This document shows, in pieces, positions 1 through 7,730 of a DNA stretch of 27,280 nucleotides; position 1 is the first letter of the stretch, and each line of letters starts with the position of its first letter. A model generated the notes under the pieces. That model did no database searches. It saw only the letters and a program-made list of their open reading frames with translations, and had not been told where the DNA came from. The stretch lies in contig MGNX01000007.1 of NCBI GenBank assembly GCA_001796935.1, positions 1 to 27,280 of the forward strand, given 5' to 3'. This DNA is from Chloroflexi bacterium RBG_16_60_22. Its GTDB lineage: Bacteria > Chloroflexota > Dehalococcoidia > Dehalococcoidales > RBG-16-60-22. Position numbers and translations under genes: made by a program.

Positions 1-1704
1 GTGTTCACCACCCGCCCGGATACCGCCTTCGGCGTGACCTTCATGGTCCTGGCGCCGGAGCACCCGCTGGTGGGCAGGCTGACCTCGCCGGAGAAGAAGG
101 CGGAGGTCGAGGCTTACATCGGCCGGTCGCAGCGCCAGAGCGAAATCGAGCGTCTTTCCACGGAGAAGGAAAAGGACGGCGTTTTCACCGGGGCTTACTG
201 CCTCAACCGACTCAACGGGGAGAAGGTGCCCGTCTGGATAGCCGACTATGTTCTATTGAGCTACGGCACCGGCGCCGTAATGGCCGTGCCCGCCCACGAC
301 GAGCGCGATTTCGCCTTCGCTAAAAAATACAGGCTGCGCGTTCCGGTGGTCATCGCGCCGCCGGACTGGAACGGTAAGCCGTTGCAGGAGGCCTACGTAG
401 AACCGGGAACGATGGTGAACTCCGGCCGGTTCGACGGCCTGCCCAGCGGGAAGGGCATCGAGGAGGTTTCCCGGTACCTGGAGGAAAAGGGGTGGGGTAA
501 ACGCACCGTCAGCTACCGGATACGGGACTGGCTTATATCTCGCCAGCGCTACTGGGGCGCGCCTATCCCCATGATTTATTGTAAAAAGTGCGGCATCGTG
601 CCCGTGCCGGAAAAGGACCTGCCCGTGCTGCTGCCGGAAGATGCGGAGTTCAAGCCCACCGGGGAATCTCCGCTGAAATACAATGATAAATTCGTCAAAA
701 CCACCTGCCCGCGGTGCTCGGCCCCGGCCCGGCGGGAGACAGATACCATGGACACCTTTATGTGCTCGTCGTGGTATTTCCTGCGCTACGCCAGCCCCCG
801 GGAAAACGGGGCCGCCTTCGACGCCGACAAGGTGAAAAAATGGCTGCCGGTGGACTTCTATACCGGCGGCGCCGAGCACGCCGTGATGCATTTGCTCTAC
901 GCCCGGTTCTTCACCAAGGCCATCCGGGACATGGGCATCATCGACTTCGGGGAGCCGTTCCTGAAGCTGTTCAACCAGGGCACCATCATTGCCGGCCACC
1001 AGAAGATGAGCAAGTCGCGCGGCAACGTGGTCAACCCGGATACCTACGTCGCCGAACTCGGGGCGGACGTGGTGCGCGCCTACCTGATGTTCGTGGCGCC
1101 CTGGGAGCAGGGCGGCGAGTGGGACGATAGCGGCATCAGCGGCATCAGCCGCTGGCTCAACCGTGTCTGGAACCTGGTACGGGACGGCTATAGCCCCGCC
1201 GGGACGGCCGGCAGCGGCGAAGAGCTGGCGCGGCTGACCCACCAGACCATTAAAAAGGTCACCGAGGACTACGAGAAAATCCGCTTCAACACCATGATTG
1301 CCGCCCTGATGGAGTTCTCCAACTTCCTGGGCAAGGTCAGGGAAGCCGGCAGCGTCAGCCGGGAGGGCTGGGACGAGGCCGTAAAAACGCTGCTCCGGCT
1401 GCTGGCCCCCACCGCCCCCCACCTCGCCGAGGAGCTCTGGCAGCAGACCGGCCGCGACTACAGTATCCATAACCAGCCGTGGCCGCGGTGGGACGAGGCC
1501 CTCGTCAGGGAGGAGGCGATTACCCTGGTCATCCAGGTCAACGGCAAGCTGCGCGATAAGCTGACGGCGCCGGTATCCATCTCCGAAGGCGAGGCCAGGA
1601 AGCTGGCCCTCGCCCAGCCCAAAGTACGCACCCATTGTGAAGGAAAGAAAATACTTAACATAATATACGTACCCGGCAAACTGGTTAATATAGTGGTAAA
1701 ATAA
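1..1704 (+). CDS. leuS: Leucyl-tRNA synthetase, 3' part (5' end outside window)
   Basis: This class I aminoacyl-tRNA synthetase charges tRNA-Leu with leucine in the cytoplasm. The window opens inside the gene, so the Rossmann-fold N-terminus with the HIGH motif is missing; about 250 residues are absent compared with a usual bacterial enzyme of about 820. The visible 567 residues begin in the CP1 editing domain: the threonine-rich TTRPDT is at 3-8 and the editing-site segment GTGAVMAVPAHDERD at 89-103, with the conserved Asp at 100. A zinc-ribbon-like insert follows, with Cys pairs near 194-197 and later a CPRC. The catalytic KMSKS loop is at 335-339, and then come the anticodon-binding helical domain and the C-terminal domain. 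The first codon (GTG) is an internal Val, not a start. Its stop lies 31 nt before proC, so the two are probably cotranscribed. Confidence 0.97.
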   Translation: MFTTRPDTAFGVTFMVLAPEHPLVGRLTSPEKKAEVEAYIGRSQRQSEIERLSTEKEKDGVFTGAYCLNRLNGEKVPVWIADYVLLSYGTGAVMAVPAHDERDFAFAKKYRLRVPVVIAPPDWNGKPLQEAYVEPGTMVNSGRFDGLPSGKGIEEVSRYLEEKGWGKRTVSYRIRDWLISRQRYWGAPIPMIYCKKCGIVPVPEKDLPVLLPEDAEFKPTGESPLKYNDKFVKTTCPRCSAPARRETDTMDTFMCSSWYFLRYASPRENGAAFDADKVKKWLPVDFYTGGAEHAVMHLLYARFFTKAIRDMGIIDFGEPFLKLFNQGTIIAGHQKMSKSRGNVVNPDTYVAELGADVVRAYLMFVAPWEQGGEWDDSGISGISRWLNRVWNLVRDGYSPAGTAGSGEELARLTHQTIKKVTEDYEKIRFNTMIAALMEFSNFLGKVREAGSVSREGWDEAVKTLLRLLAPTAPHLAEELWQQTGRDYSIHNQPWPRWDEALVREEAITLVIQVNGKLRDKLTAPVSISEGEARKLALAQPKVRTHCEGKKILNIIYVPGKLVNIVVK

Positions 1705-1735
1705 AGTGCGTGAAGCAGGGGTGGGTCCGATAAAA

Positions 1736-2536
1736 ATGAAAATAGCCTTCATCGGTGGGGGGAATATGGGGGAGGCCATGCTCGAGGCGGTGCTGGGAAA
1801 AAAGCTCGCCGACCCTGCCGGTATCGCCGTGGCGGATATCAGCCGCGAACGTCTCGACTATCTCAAAAAACGCTACGGGGTGGCGGTAGGGCAGCGTGGT
1901 AAAGAGGCCGCCGCCGGCCGGGATATCGTCGTCCTGGTGGTCAAGCCCCAGAACCTGCCGGAGGTCGCCGCCGCTTTGAAAGGAAATCTTGAGCCCGGGC
2001 AGCTCCTCCTCTCCATCATGGCCGGGGTGAGCATCGCAAAACTGTCCGCCAGCCTGGGGCACGACTCAATCGTGCGGGTCATGCCCAACATGCCGGCGCA
2101 GGTGGGCTACGGAGCCAGCGGCTGGACGGCCACCGCCGCGGTGACGGGCGAGCAGAAAGAGTGGACGCGGGCCATCCTCGGCGCCATGGGTAAAGAGATA
2201 TACTTCGCCGACGAGGCCTGCCTGGACATGGTCACGGCGGTCAGCGGCAGCGGGCCGGCTTATTTCTTCCTGCTGGCGGAGGCGCTGATTGATGCCGCGG
2301 TGGGCCTCGGCCTGCCCCGGCCGGAAGCCGAGGCGCTCGTCTCCCAGACGATGCTGGGGGCGGCCCACCTGATGGTAAAGTCAGGCAGGCCCCCGGCGGA
2401 GCTGCGCCGCAACGTCACCTCCAGAGGCGGCACCACGGAGAAAGCCCTGGGTGTCTTCGAGGCGGGGGGCTTTGCCGGGCTGGTGGCGGACGCGGTGAGG
2501 GCGGCTCACCGGCGGGCAAAAGAGCTGGGAAGCTAG
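1736..2536 (+). CDS. proC: Pyrroline-5-carboxylate reductase
   Basis: The product reduces 1-pyrroline-5-carboxylate to L-proline with NAD(P)H, the last step of proline synthesis. From the chosen ATG it is 266 residues, the usual family length. The N-terminal Rossmann motif GGGNMG is at residues 7-12. The C-terminal half carries the family signature beginning AVSGSGPAYFF and the substrate-binding segment NVTSRGGTTEKAL. A GTG 30 nt upstream (1706) is in frame, but it lacks a ribosome site and would add ten residues before the beta1 strand, so I chose the ATG at 1736, which has a GGGGTGGG stretch upstream. It follows leuS closely. After its stop there is a 70-nt AT-rich gap leading into the promoter of the next gene. 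Confidence 0.95.
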   Translation: MKIAFIGGGNMGEAMLEAVLGKKLADPAGIAVADISRERLDYLKKRYGVAVGQRGKEAAAGRDIVVLVVKPQNLPEVAAALKGNLEPGQLLLSIMAGVSIAKLSASLGHDSIVRVMPNMPAQVGYGASGWTATAAVTGEQKEWTRAILGAMGKEIYFADEACLDMVTAVSGSGPAYFFLLAEALIDAAVGLGLPRPEAEALVSQTMLGAAHLMVKSGRPPAELRRNVTSRGGTTEKALGVFEAGGFAGLVADAVRAAHRRAKELGS

Positions 2537-2606
2537 GGCAGGGCATTTCCCCGGGTAATTTCCATGTAATTTTGATAAAAAAGCCCGTAATTTAGAATGT
2601 TCAGTA

Positions 2607-2635
2607 TTGACAAAACTTACTATAAAGATTATAAT
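2607..2635 (+). promoter_or_regulatory. Consensus sigma70-type promoter of the regulator/ABC exporter operon
   Basis: The sequence shows TTGACA at 2607-2612, a 17-bp spacer and TATAAT at 2630-2635, a perfect match to the housekeeping consensus. Transcription would start near 2642, only a few bases before the candidate start codons at 2648 and 2663, giving a very short leader. Confidence 0.85.
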
Positions 2636-2648
2636 ATCACTAATATAA
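2629..2648. promoter_or_regulatory. Candidate operator: AT-rich inverted repeat over the -10 box
   Basis: The 20 bases read TTATAnTA-N4-TAnTATAA, with seven of ten positions symmetric about 2638/2639. The repeat covers the -10 hexamer and the predicted transcription start. Its size and AT-rich symmetry fit a winged-helix MarR-type dimer site, and the next gene encodes such a regulator. Autoregulation is an inference; AT-rich promoter DNA can be partly palindromic by chance. Confidence 0.4.
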
Positions 2649-2662
2649 TGTCGGTGATAGAT

Positions 2663-3148
2663 ATGCCCGCTAACCTGCGCGCCGAAGAGCGTAATTTCGT
2701 GGAAGAGGTGGGACTGGTCTTTGAAAAGACCGGCCTGCCCCGCATGGCCGGCCGCATGTTCGGCTGGCTCCTCATCTCCGACCCCCCTTACCAGTCCCCG
2801 GCGGAGCTGGCGGAGGTCCTCATGGCCAGCAAGGGGTCGATAAGCACCACGGTGCGCCTCCTCGTCCAGATAGGGCTAATCGAGCGTTTCGTCATCCCCG
2901 GGGTTAGGCATGACCACTTTCGCCTGCGGGAAGACGCCCTGCGCCAGACCATCCGGCACGGTCTCCAGGATGAAATCAAGATGTTCCGTGAGCTGTCCGA
3001 GCGGGGACTGCGCTTTATGAAGAAAGAACCCTCGGTGCGGCGGCAGTGGCTGGAGCAAATGCACGACTGCTATGCGTTCCTGGAAAAGGAGTTCCCCGTT
3101 CTTATGGAGCGCTACGAGAAATGGCGCCGCCGCGGGCGCAAAGATTGA
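2663..3148 (+). CDS. MarR/GbsR-like winged-helix transcriptional regulator
   Basis: This is a predicted DNA-binding regulator of 161 residues from the ATG at 2663. The winged helix-turn-helix lies at about residues 45-80: SPAELAEVLMASKGSIS forms the turn and recognition helix, and the following segment to FVIPGVR forms the wing. A helical C-terminal part would serve as dimerisation arm. The overall pattern resembles the GbsR subgroup of MarR regulators, often annotated next to transporters. In-frame starts at 2597 and 2648 exist. The 2597 start lies upstream of the promoter and is excluded; 2648 is possible. GGTGAT before 2663 is a weak ribosome site. The gene leads the MacA/MacB-like exporter genes by 31 nt and is probably their local regulator. 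The inducing ligand cannot be read from the sequence. Confidence 0.85.
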   Translation: MPANLRAEERNFVEEVGLVFEKTGLPRMAGRMFGWLLISDPPYQSPAELAEVLMASKGSISTTVRLLVQIGLIERFVIPGVRHDHFRLREDALRQTIRHGLQDEIKMFRELSERGLRFMKKEPSVRRQWLEQMHDCYAFLEKEFPVLMERYEKWRRRGRKD

Positions 3149-3179
3149 CGATGTATATCGGCAAACCCGGAGGAGTTAG

Positions 3180-4634
3180 ATGAAAAGGAAATTTATTACG
3201 GGTCTCATGCTGGCCTTAGCCCTGGCGGCCCTGGCCGGACTGACCGCCTGCCAATCGGGTGGGGGAGGGGACACCATCAGCCGGCAGCTGGTGACGGTGA
3301 CGCGGGGTGACGTGGCGGTGAGCGTGACGGGCTCCGGCAAGATAGAGACCTCGCGCGAGGCGCGGCTCAGCTTCGGCAGCGGCGGCAAGGTGGAAACCAT
3401 CAAGGTAGAGGAAGGTGATAAGGTCATGGCCGGCGATGTGCTGGCCGGGCTGGATACCACCCCCCTGGAGCTGGCCATGAACCAGGCCCAGATGACCGTA
3501 ACCCAGGCCGAGGTAAGCCTGACACAGGCGCGGCTCGCCGAGGCCACCGCCGGGTATAACCTCAAGAACACACGGGAGTCTGAAGAAGCCCTGGAGCTGG
3601 CGCTGCTTAACGCGGAGATAGCCCGGGACACGGCGCAGAACGCCCTTGAAGCCGGTATCACCGCGGTAAACTTCGAGGCGGTACGGGCGGAGCTGGACAA
3701 GGCCAGGGCCTGGTACGACTACGTCAAGCGGATGACCCAGGAGGTAGTCGGCGCCAGCCTGGACGACTGGCTGGTGGCGCTGGACAATGCCCAGGACCGG
3801 GTGAAAGCTGCGCAGGCCAACTACGATAGTACGCTGGCCGGCTATGACAGCCGGCAGACCAACCTGAGGAAGAAGCAGCTGGAGGCCGCCAAGCTGGGCG
3901 TTGACCAGGCCAGGAGTAACATTGATGGCCTGGCCGATGACATCGCTCTTCAGGAACTCCAGGTAATGTCGGCCGGGCAGACCGTACGCCAGGCCGAGCA
4001 GGCGGTGGACCTGGCCCGGAAGTCGCTGGCCGATGCCCGGCGGCAGTTTGACGAAGCCGTTATCACCGCCCCCTTCGACGGCGTTGTGGCGGCGGTCATG
4101 GCCAGGGAGGGAGACATGGTCCCGGCGCCCACCTTCGCCCCCACCACCATCGTCCGGATGATCAGTCCGGGGCACCTGGAGCTGGTAATCCAGGTCGACG
4201 AGATAGATATACCGCTGGTGTTACAGGGCCAGGAGGCCGCCATCGAGGTTGATGCCCTGCCCGATAAAAAGTTTACCGGCGCCGTCACGGCGGTCTATCC
4301 CGTGCCTGTGGAGGTCGGCGGCGTGGTCCTCTACCAGGTCAGGGTTGGGCTGGAAGCCCCCGCCGACTCCGGAATCAAGATTGGTATGAGCGCCTCGGCG
4401 ACCATCGTGGCGCAGCAACGGAAAAACGTCCTGGTGGTACCCAGCCGGGCGGTTACCCGCGACGCGGAGGGACAGACGATTGTCAGGGTGATGGTCAACG
4501 AGCAGGTGCAGGAAAGGCCGGTGACGGTCGGGCTGGATGACGGACGCCAGGCGGAGATTGTCAACGGGGTGAGCGAAGGCGAAACGGTGGTGGTGGAGGT
4601 CAGGATAAAAACGCCCTCGACGAGCTTCTTTTAA
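3180..4634 (+). CDS. MacA/HlyD-like efflux adaptor lipoprotein
   Basis: This is a membrane-fusion (periplasmic adaptor) protein of 484 residues that would link the MacB-like ABC permease to the cell exterior. It has a lipoprotein signal peptide: basic MKRK, a hydrophobic core, and the lipobox LTAC with Cys24 as the lipidated residue, followed by a glycine-rich tether. Next come the first half of a biotinyl/lipoyl-like barrel-sandwich (about residues 45-100), a long Ala/Gln-rich coiled-coil hairpin (about 100-290), the returning lipoyl half containing APFDGVVAAV, then beta-barrel and membrane-proximal domains. A strong ribosome site GGAGGAG lies just upstream of the ATG. The ATPase and permease genes follow directly. 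A lipid anchor would suit a single-membrane envelope, where the adaptor stays on the outer face. The substrate is unknown. Confidence 0.9.
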   Translation: MKRKFITGLMLALALAALAGLTACQSGGGGDTISRQLVTVTRGDVAVSVTGSGKIETSREARLSFGSGGKVETIKVEEGDKVMAGDVLAGLDTTPLELAMNQAQMTVTQAEVSLTQARLAEATAGYNLKNTRESEEALELALLNAEIARDTAQNALEAGITAVNFEAVRAELDKARAWYDYVKRMTQEVVGASLDDWLVALDNAQDRVKAAQANYDSTLAGYDSRQTNLRKKQLEAAKLGVDQARSNIDGLADDIALQELQVMSAGQTVRQAEQAVDLARKSLADARRQFDEAVITAPFDGVVAAVMAREGDMVPAPTFAPTTIVRMISPGHLELVIQVDEIDIPLVLQGQEAAIEVDALPDKKFTGAVTAVYPVPVEVGGVVLYQVRVGLEAPADSGIKIGMSASATIVAQQRKNVLVVPSRAVTRDAEGQTIVRVMVNEQVQERPVTVGLDDGRQAEIVNGVSEGETVVVEVRIKTPSTSFF

Positions 4635-4658
4635 TTAAAAATAAGGAAAGTATGAGCC

Positions 4659-5363
4659 ATGTCGCCGGATAACGGCATGATTGAGCTGGAAAATATCACC
4701 AAGATTTACCGCATGGGCGACGTCGAGGTGCCGGCCCTTCAGGGGGTAACCCTCAGCGTCAAGCAGGGCGAGATGGTGGCGCTCATCGGCGCCTCCGGTT
4801 CCGGGAAGTCCACCCTGATGAACATCATCGGCTTCCTGGACAAGCCCACCGGCGGCCGCTACACCCTGGAGGGCGTTGACGTCAGCCAGTTAAACGATAA
4901 CAAGCTGGCCGTGATGCGAAACGGGAAGATAGGGTTTGTCTTCCAGACCTACAACCTGCTGCCGCGCACCTCGGCCGTATCCAACGTGGAGCTGCCGCTC
5001 ATCTACGCCGGCGGCGGCCAGAAACACCAGCGGGCCATGGAGGCCCTGGACAGGGTCGGCCTGAAGGCGCGGGCCAGCCATAAGCCTTCCGAGCTTTCCG
5101 GCGGCGAGCAGCAGCGCGTGGCCATCGCCCGGGCACTGGTCAATAACCCCTCACTCATCCTGGCGGACGAACCCACCGGCAACCTGGATACCAAGGCTAC
5201 GGCGGAGATTATCTCCATCTTCTGCCGTCTGAACAAGGAAGGCATCACCATCGTCCTGGTGACGCACGAGCCGGACGTGGCTTCGCAGGCCAGGCGCATC
5301 GTCAGGCTGATGGACGGTAAGATTATCGAGGATAAAGCGGTCGAATCGGCGGCCTGTGATTAG
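4659..5363 (+). CDS. ABC transporter ATP-binding protein (MacB/LolD type)
   Basis: This is the nucleotide-binding subunit of the exporter, 234 residues and cytoplasmic. All key motifs are intact: Walker A GASGSGKST at 44-52, the Q-loop region FQTYNLLPR, signature LSGGEQQR at 146-153, Walker B LILADE at 166-171, and the H-loop His203. The sequence style is that of the MacB/LolD/FtsE family, whose permeases work by mechanotransmission rather than classical transport. The ribosome site AAGGAAAG lies about 9 nt upstream of the ATG. The gene starts 24 nt after the adaptor gene and ends 22 nt before the permease. MacB-type systems often fuse this domain to the permease; here they are separate. Confidence 0.95.
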   Translation: MSPDNGMIELENITKIYRMGDVEVPALQGVTLSVKQGEMVALIGASGSGKSTLMNIIGFLDKPTGGRYTLEGVDVSQLNDNKLAVMRNGKIGFVFQTYNLLPRTSAVSNVELPLIYAGGGQKHQRAMEALDRVGLKARASHKPSELSGGEQQRVAIARALVNNPSLILADEPTGNLDTKATAEIISIFCRLNKEGITIVLVTHEPDVASQARRIVRLMDGKIIEDKAVESAACD

Positions 5364-5385
5364 TTAATAACCGGGGAGTTATACT

Positions 5386-6636
5386 TTGAAATTTGTCGAG
5401 TCCTTCATTATCGCCATGAGGTCGTTGGCTGCCAACAAGCTGCGCTCCTCCTTGACGATGCTCGGCGTCATCATCGGCGTGGGGTCGGTCATCACCCTGA
5501 TGTCGGTGGGCCGGGGGGCCGAGGCCTCCATTACCTCCACCCTGGAAGACATCGGCACCAACGTGATTTATGTCGCCTCTAAGACGCCCGGCGTGGAAGG
5601 ACTGGCCGCCATGCAGACGGCCGCCTACAGCTTCACCCTGGACGACGCCAGGGCTATTGCCAGCGAGATACCTTCGGTCGTCGGGGTAGCCCCGGTCATC
5701 GAAAACTATGTTGAGGTCGCCACGGTGGATGAGAGCATCGTCGGCTTTGTGGAGGCAACCACCCCCGATTACGAGTTTGTCATGAACTACCCCGTCGCCG
5801 AAGGGCAGTTCATCACCGAACGCAACGTAGCTTCCCGGGACATGGTCGTCGTGCTGGGGAGCAAGGTCGCCACGGACCTCTTCGGTGAAAAGAACCCGGT
5901 AGGACAGAAGGTCAAGGTCAACGGGCGCCAGTTCGACGTCATCGGCGTCCTGGAGGAAAAAGGCGGGCAAATCTTCGGTGTCAGCCTGGACTCCATCGTC
6001 GTGGTGCCCATCACCACTTACCAGGCCCGCCTCTTCCCGGGGCGGACCGTCCGCGGCGAGGATGCCGTGCAGCAGCTGGCCGTGAAGATTGAATCTACCA
6101 CCGTAGCCGATATTACCAGCGCGGACATAGCGGACCTGTTGAGGCACCGCCACCGCATTACCAAGGAAGACCGGGAAGACTTTACTATCCTTACGCAGGA
6201 GCAGATGATGGGGATGATACAGCAGGTCACCGGGCTGCTCACGGTGCTTCTGGGGGCCATCGCCAGCATCTCCCTGCTGGTGGGCAGCATCGGCATCATG
6301 AATATCATGCTGGTCTCCGTCACCGAGCGCACCCGGGAAATAGGCATCCGTAAGGCCGTCGGCGCCAAGCGGCGTGACATCCTGCTCCAGTTCCTGCTGG
6401 AAGCGGCCATGCTCAGCCTGGCCGGCGGTGCCGTCGGCATCATCGGGGGGTGGGGTGTCTCCTGGCTGATTTCCACCTTTTCCGAGGCCGCCGGCATCAC
6501 CATCAGCGCCCTGGTCTCCCCGGATATCGTGGTGCTGGCCATCTCCGTCTCGGTCTTTATCGGTCTTGTCTCCGGTATCTACCCGGCCATGCGGGCCGCC
6601 CGGCTCAACCCCATTGACGCCCTGCACTACGAGTAG
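5386..6636 (+). CDS. ABC transporter permease (MacB/FtsX type)
   Basis: This is the membrane subunit of the exporter, 416 residues. One transmembrane helix at about residues 20-45 (beginning SSLTMLGVIIGVGSVITL) is followed by a large extracytoplasmic MacB_PCD-type domain (about 45-250), then three C-terminal helices of the FtsX domain (about 275-405). The TERTREIGIRKAVGAKRRDI coupling segment between the helices is typical of the family and contacts the ATPase. Translation appears to begin at TTG 5386, supported by GGGGAG eight bases upstream and by the correct N-terminal family pattern (FIIAMRSLAANKLRS). With the adaptor and ATPase it forms a tripartite MacAB-like unit. The window has no TolC-like partner, which an organism with a single membrane would not need. 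Confidence 0.94.
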   Translation: MKFVESFIIAMRSLAANKLRSSLTMLGVIIGVGSVITLMSVGRGAEASITSTLEDIGTNVIYVASKTPGVEGLAAMQTAAYSFTLDDARAIASEIPSVVGVAPVIENYVEVATVDESIVGFVEATTPDYEFVMNYPVAEGQFITERNVASRDMVVVLGSKVATDLFGEKNPVGQKVKVNGRQFDVIGVLEEKGGQIFGVSLDSIVVVPITTYQARLFPGRTVRGEDAVQQLAVKIESTTVADITSADIADLLRHRHRITKEDREDFTILTQEQMMGMIQQVTGLLTVLLGAIASISLLVGSIGIMNIMLVSVTERTREIGIRKAVGAKRRDILLQFLLEAAMLSLAGGAVGIIGGWGVSWLISTFSEAAGITISALVSPDIVVLAISVSVFIGLVSGIYPAMRAARLNPIDALHYE

Positions 6637-6675
6637 TAGAATGGGAAAAACCGTTAGGGGGTTCATCACACCGCC

Positions 6676-7164
6676 GTGACCTGGCTGGATATCGTCATCC
6701 TGATAATCATCGCCGGTCCCACCCTGATGGGGCTGAAAATCGGCATCATCAAGACGGTGCTGACGGTGGCTGGCGTGGTGGTGGGGGTTATCCTGGCGGG
6801 CAACTACTACGAGCAGCTGGCCGGGGCGTTGACCTTTATCTCCAATTCGGGCCTGGCCAGGGTCGTGGCCTTTGCCATCATCCTCATCGGTGTCATGCTC
6901 GTGGCGGGTATTATTGCCTCGCTGATAAAGAAAGTGGTCTCGGCGGTGCTGCTGGGCTGGGTGAACAGCCTCGGCGGCGCCGTCCTGGGTTTCGCGGTGG
7001 GCGCCATCTTCTGTGGGGCGGTGCTGACCATGTGGGTGAAGTTCCTGGGGATAGGGGACAGCATCTCCGGTTCCGCGCTGGCGCGATTGCTGCTGGACGG
7101 CTTCCCGGTGGTGCTGGGCCTGCTGCCGTCAGAGTTCGACTCGGTCCGCTTTTTCTTCCAGTAG
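6676..7164 (+). CDS. CvpA-like integral membrane protein
   Basis: This is a small membrane protein of 162 residues with about four hydrophobic helices (roughly 2-20, 24-42, 62-88, 95-118). Its N-terminal pattern WLDIVILIIIAGPTLMGLKIG matches the CvpA (colicin V production protein) family, whose members usually begin with a similar short Asp-containing helix and a Gly-rich first loop. The family's role is poorly defined; it is linked to envelope homeostasis and export. The start is GTG 6676, with AGGGGG about 14 nt upstream, a long spacing that leaves the start uncertain. It lies 39 nt after the permease in the same direction and probably ends the operon. Its stop codon is inside the left copy of a 9-bp direct repeat that flanks a repeat element. 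Confidence 0.8.
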   Translation: MTWLDIVILIIIAGPTLMGLKIGIIKTVLTVAGVVVGVILAGNYYEQLAGALTFISNSGLARVVAFAIILIGVMLVAGIIASLIKKVVSAVLLGWVNSLGGAVLGFAVGAIFCGAVLTMWVKFLGIGDSISGSALARLLLDGFPVVLGLLPSEFDSVRFFFQ

Positions 7165-7284
7165 CGGCTTTGCCCTAAAAGCCTTTATCAATGTCACTCT
7201 GAGCGCAGCGAAGGGTCCAGGGGCGGTGGGGATTCTTGCGTCACTCCGTTCCTCAGAATGACGTTTAAAGCAAAGCTTCCAGTA
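7155..7284. repeat. MITE-like inverted-repeat element with 9-bp flanking direct repeat
   Basis: An imperfect inverted repeat pairs 7192-7203 (TGTCACTCTGAG) with 7252-7263 (CTCAGAATGACG), and outer arms pair 7167-7173 (GCTTTGC) with 7270-7276 (GCAAAGC). The unit is bracketed by exact copies of CTTCCAGTA at 7155-7163 and 7276-7284, which look like a target-site duplication. The TCATTCTGAGgaacGgAGTGACg core on the minus strand resembles small palindromic repeats scattered in many bacterial genomes (recalled, not searched). There is no transposase inside, so if mobile it is non-autonomous. Confidence 0.6.
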
Positions 7285-7454
7285 ACCGGCCCGGGACGCG
7301 CCTTTCCCGCGTTGATTGTTTGGAGGAAAAACCACCCGCCGCTCACCCGTTCCGAGAGGAAAGGGAAAGCTACCCCACGGAGACCGGCGGGCAGGAGACC
7401 GCCTGAATCTGGTCTATTCTGGAATCAAGCCGGGTATTCCGGTGCCTTGCCGGG
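7285..7454. other. Intergenic stretch without a supported gene
   Basis: This is the space between the repeat element and the convergent end of the ferredoxin gene. Short open frames exist on the plus strand, but they have no ribosome site and no recognisable protein pattern. I see no convincing hairpin followed by a T-run. An 8-base direct repeat GGAGACCG occurs at about 7379 and 7395, with no evident meaning. Confidence 0.5.
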
Positions 7455-7664
7455 CTAGGTTTTACGGGGGTGGTCCGGGTCCGGTATGCAAGCATCTACC
7501 GGGCAGATTTCCGCGCACTTGGACGAATCGTGGTAGCCCACGCACTCCACGCATTTATTAAAGTCGATTACGTAGATGGTTTCGCCCTCGCTGATGGCCT
7601 GTACCGGGCACTCCGGCTCACAGGCCCCGCAGCTGATGCATTCGTCGGTAATCTTATACGCCAT
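7455..7664 (-). CDS. 2[4Fe-4S] ferredoxin (Alvin type)
   Basis: This is a small electron carrier of 69 residues. Cluster motif one is Cys9-x2-Cys12-x2-Cys15-x3-Cys19-Pro. Motif two is Cys38-x2-Cys41-x8-Cys50-x3-Cys54-Pro, where the eight-residue insertion between the second and third cysteines is the mark of Alvin-type (Chromatium-like) bacterial ferredoxins, often with very low redox potential. A ninth cysteine (Cys59) is spare. A strong ribosome site GGAGGT lies just upstream of the ATG, and a promoter is visible. The gene appears monocistronic, so its redox partner cannot be read from the context. Confidence 0.95.
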   Translation of the reverse strand: MAYKITDECISCGACEPECPVQAISEGETIYVIDFNKCVECVGYHDSSKCAEICPVDACIPDPDHPRKT

Positions 7665-7695
7665 TCAATTTACCTCCTGAGTCCTTCCCGGAAAC

Positions 7696-7725
7696 ATTAT
7701 ACTAACAGGGGATTTCCGTCTGCAA
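7696..7725 (-). promoter_or_regulatory. Promoter of the ferredoxin gene
   Basis: Read on the minus strand, TTGCAG (7725-7720), an 18-bp spacer and TATAAT (7701-7696) precede the ferredoxin gene. The -10 box is perfect and the -35 box matches at three of six positions. The predicted start near 7689 gives a leader of about 25 nt that carries the ribosome site. Confidence 0.55.
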
Positions 7726-7730
7726 GCAGG

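Noticed and set aside
253..1779. A 508-codon open frame on the minus strand across leuS
   Set aside because: It is the antisense shadow of a GC-rich gene: the product is low-complexity Gly/Val/Asp/His with no domain, and leuS on the other strand is unmistakable.
5323..6669. A 448-codon minus-strand frame opposite the ABC permease
   Set aside because: The product is rich in Asp/Gly/His repeats typical of antisense translation, and the permease frame carries the conserved FtsX features.
7258..7458. A 66-codon plus-strand frame after the repeat element
   Set aside because: The start lies inside the inverted repeat, there is no ribosome site, and the basic Pro/Arg-rich product looks like random GC-rich translation.
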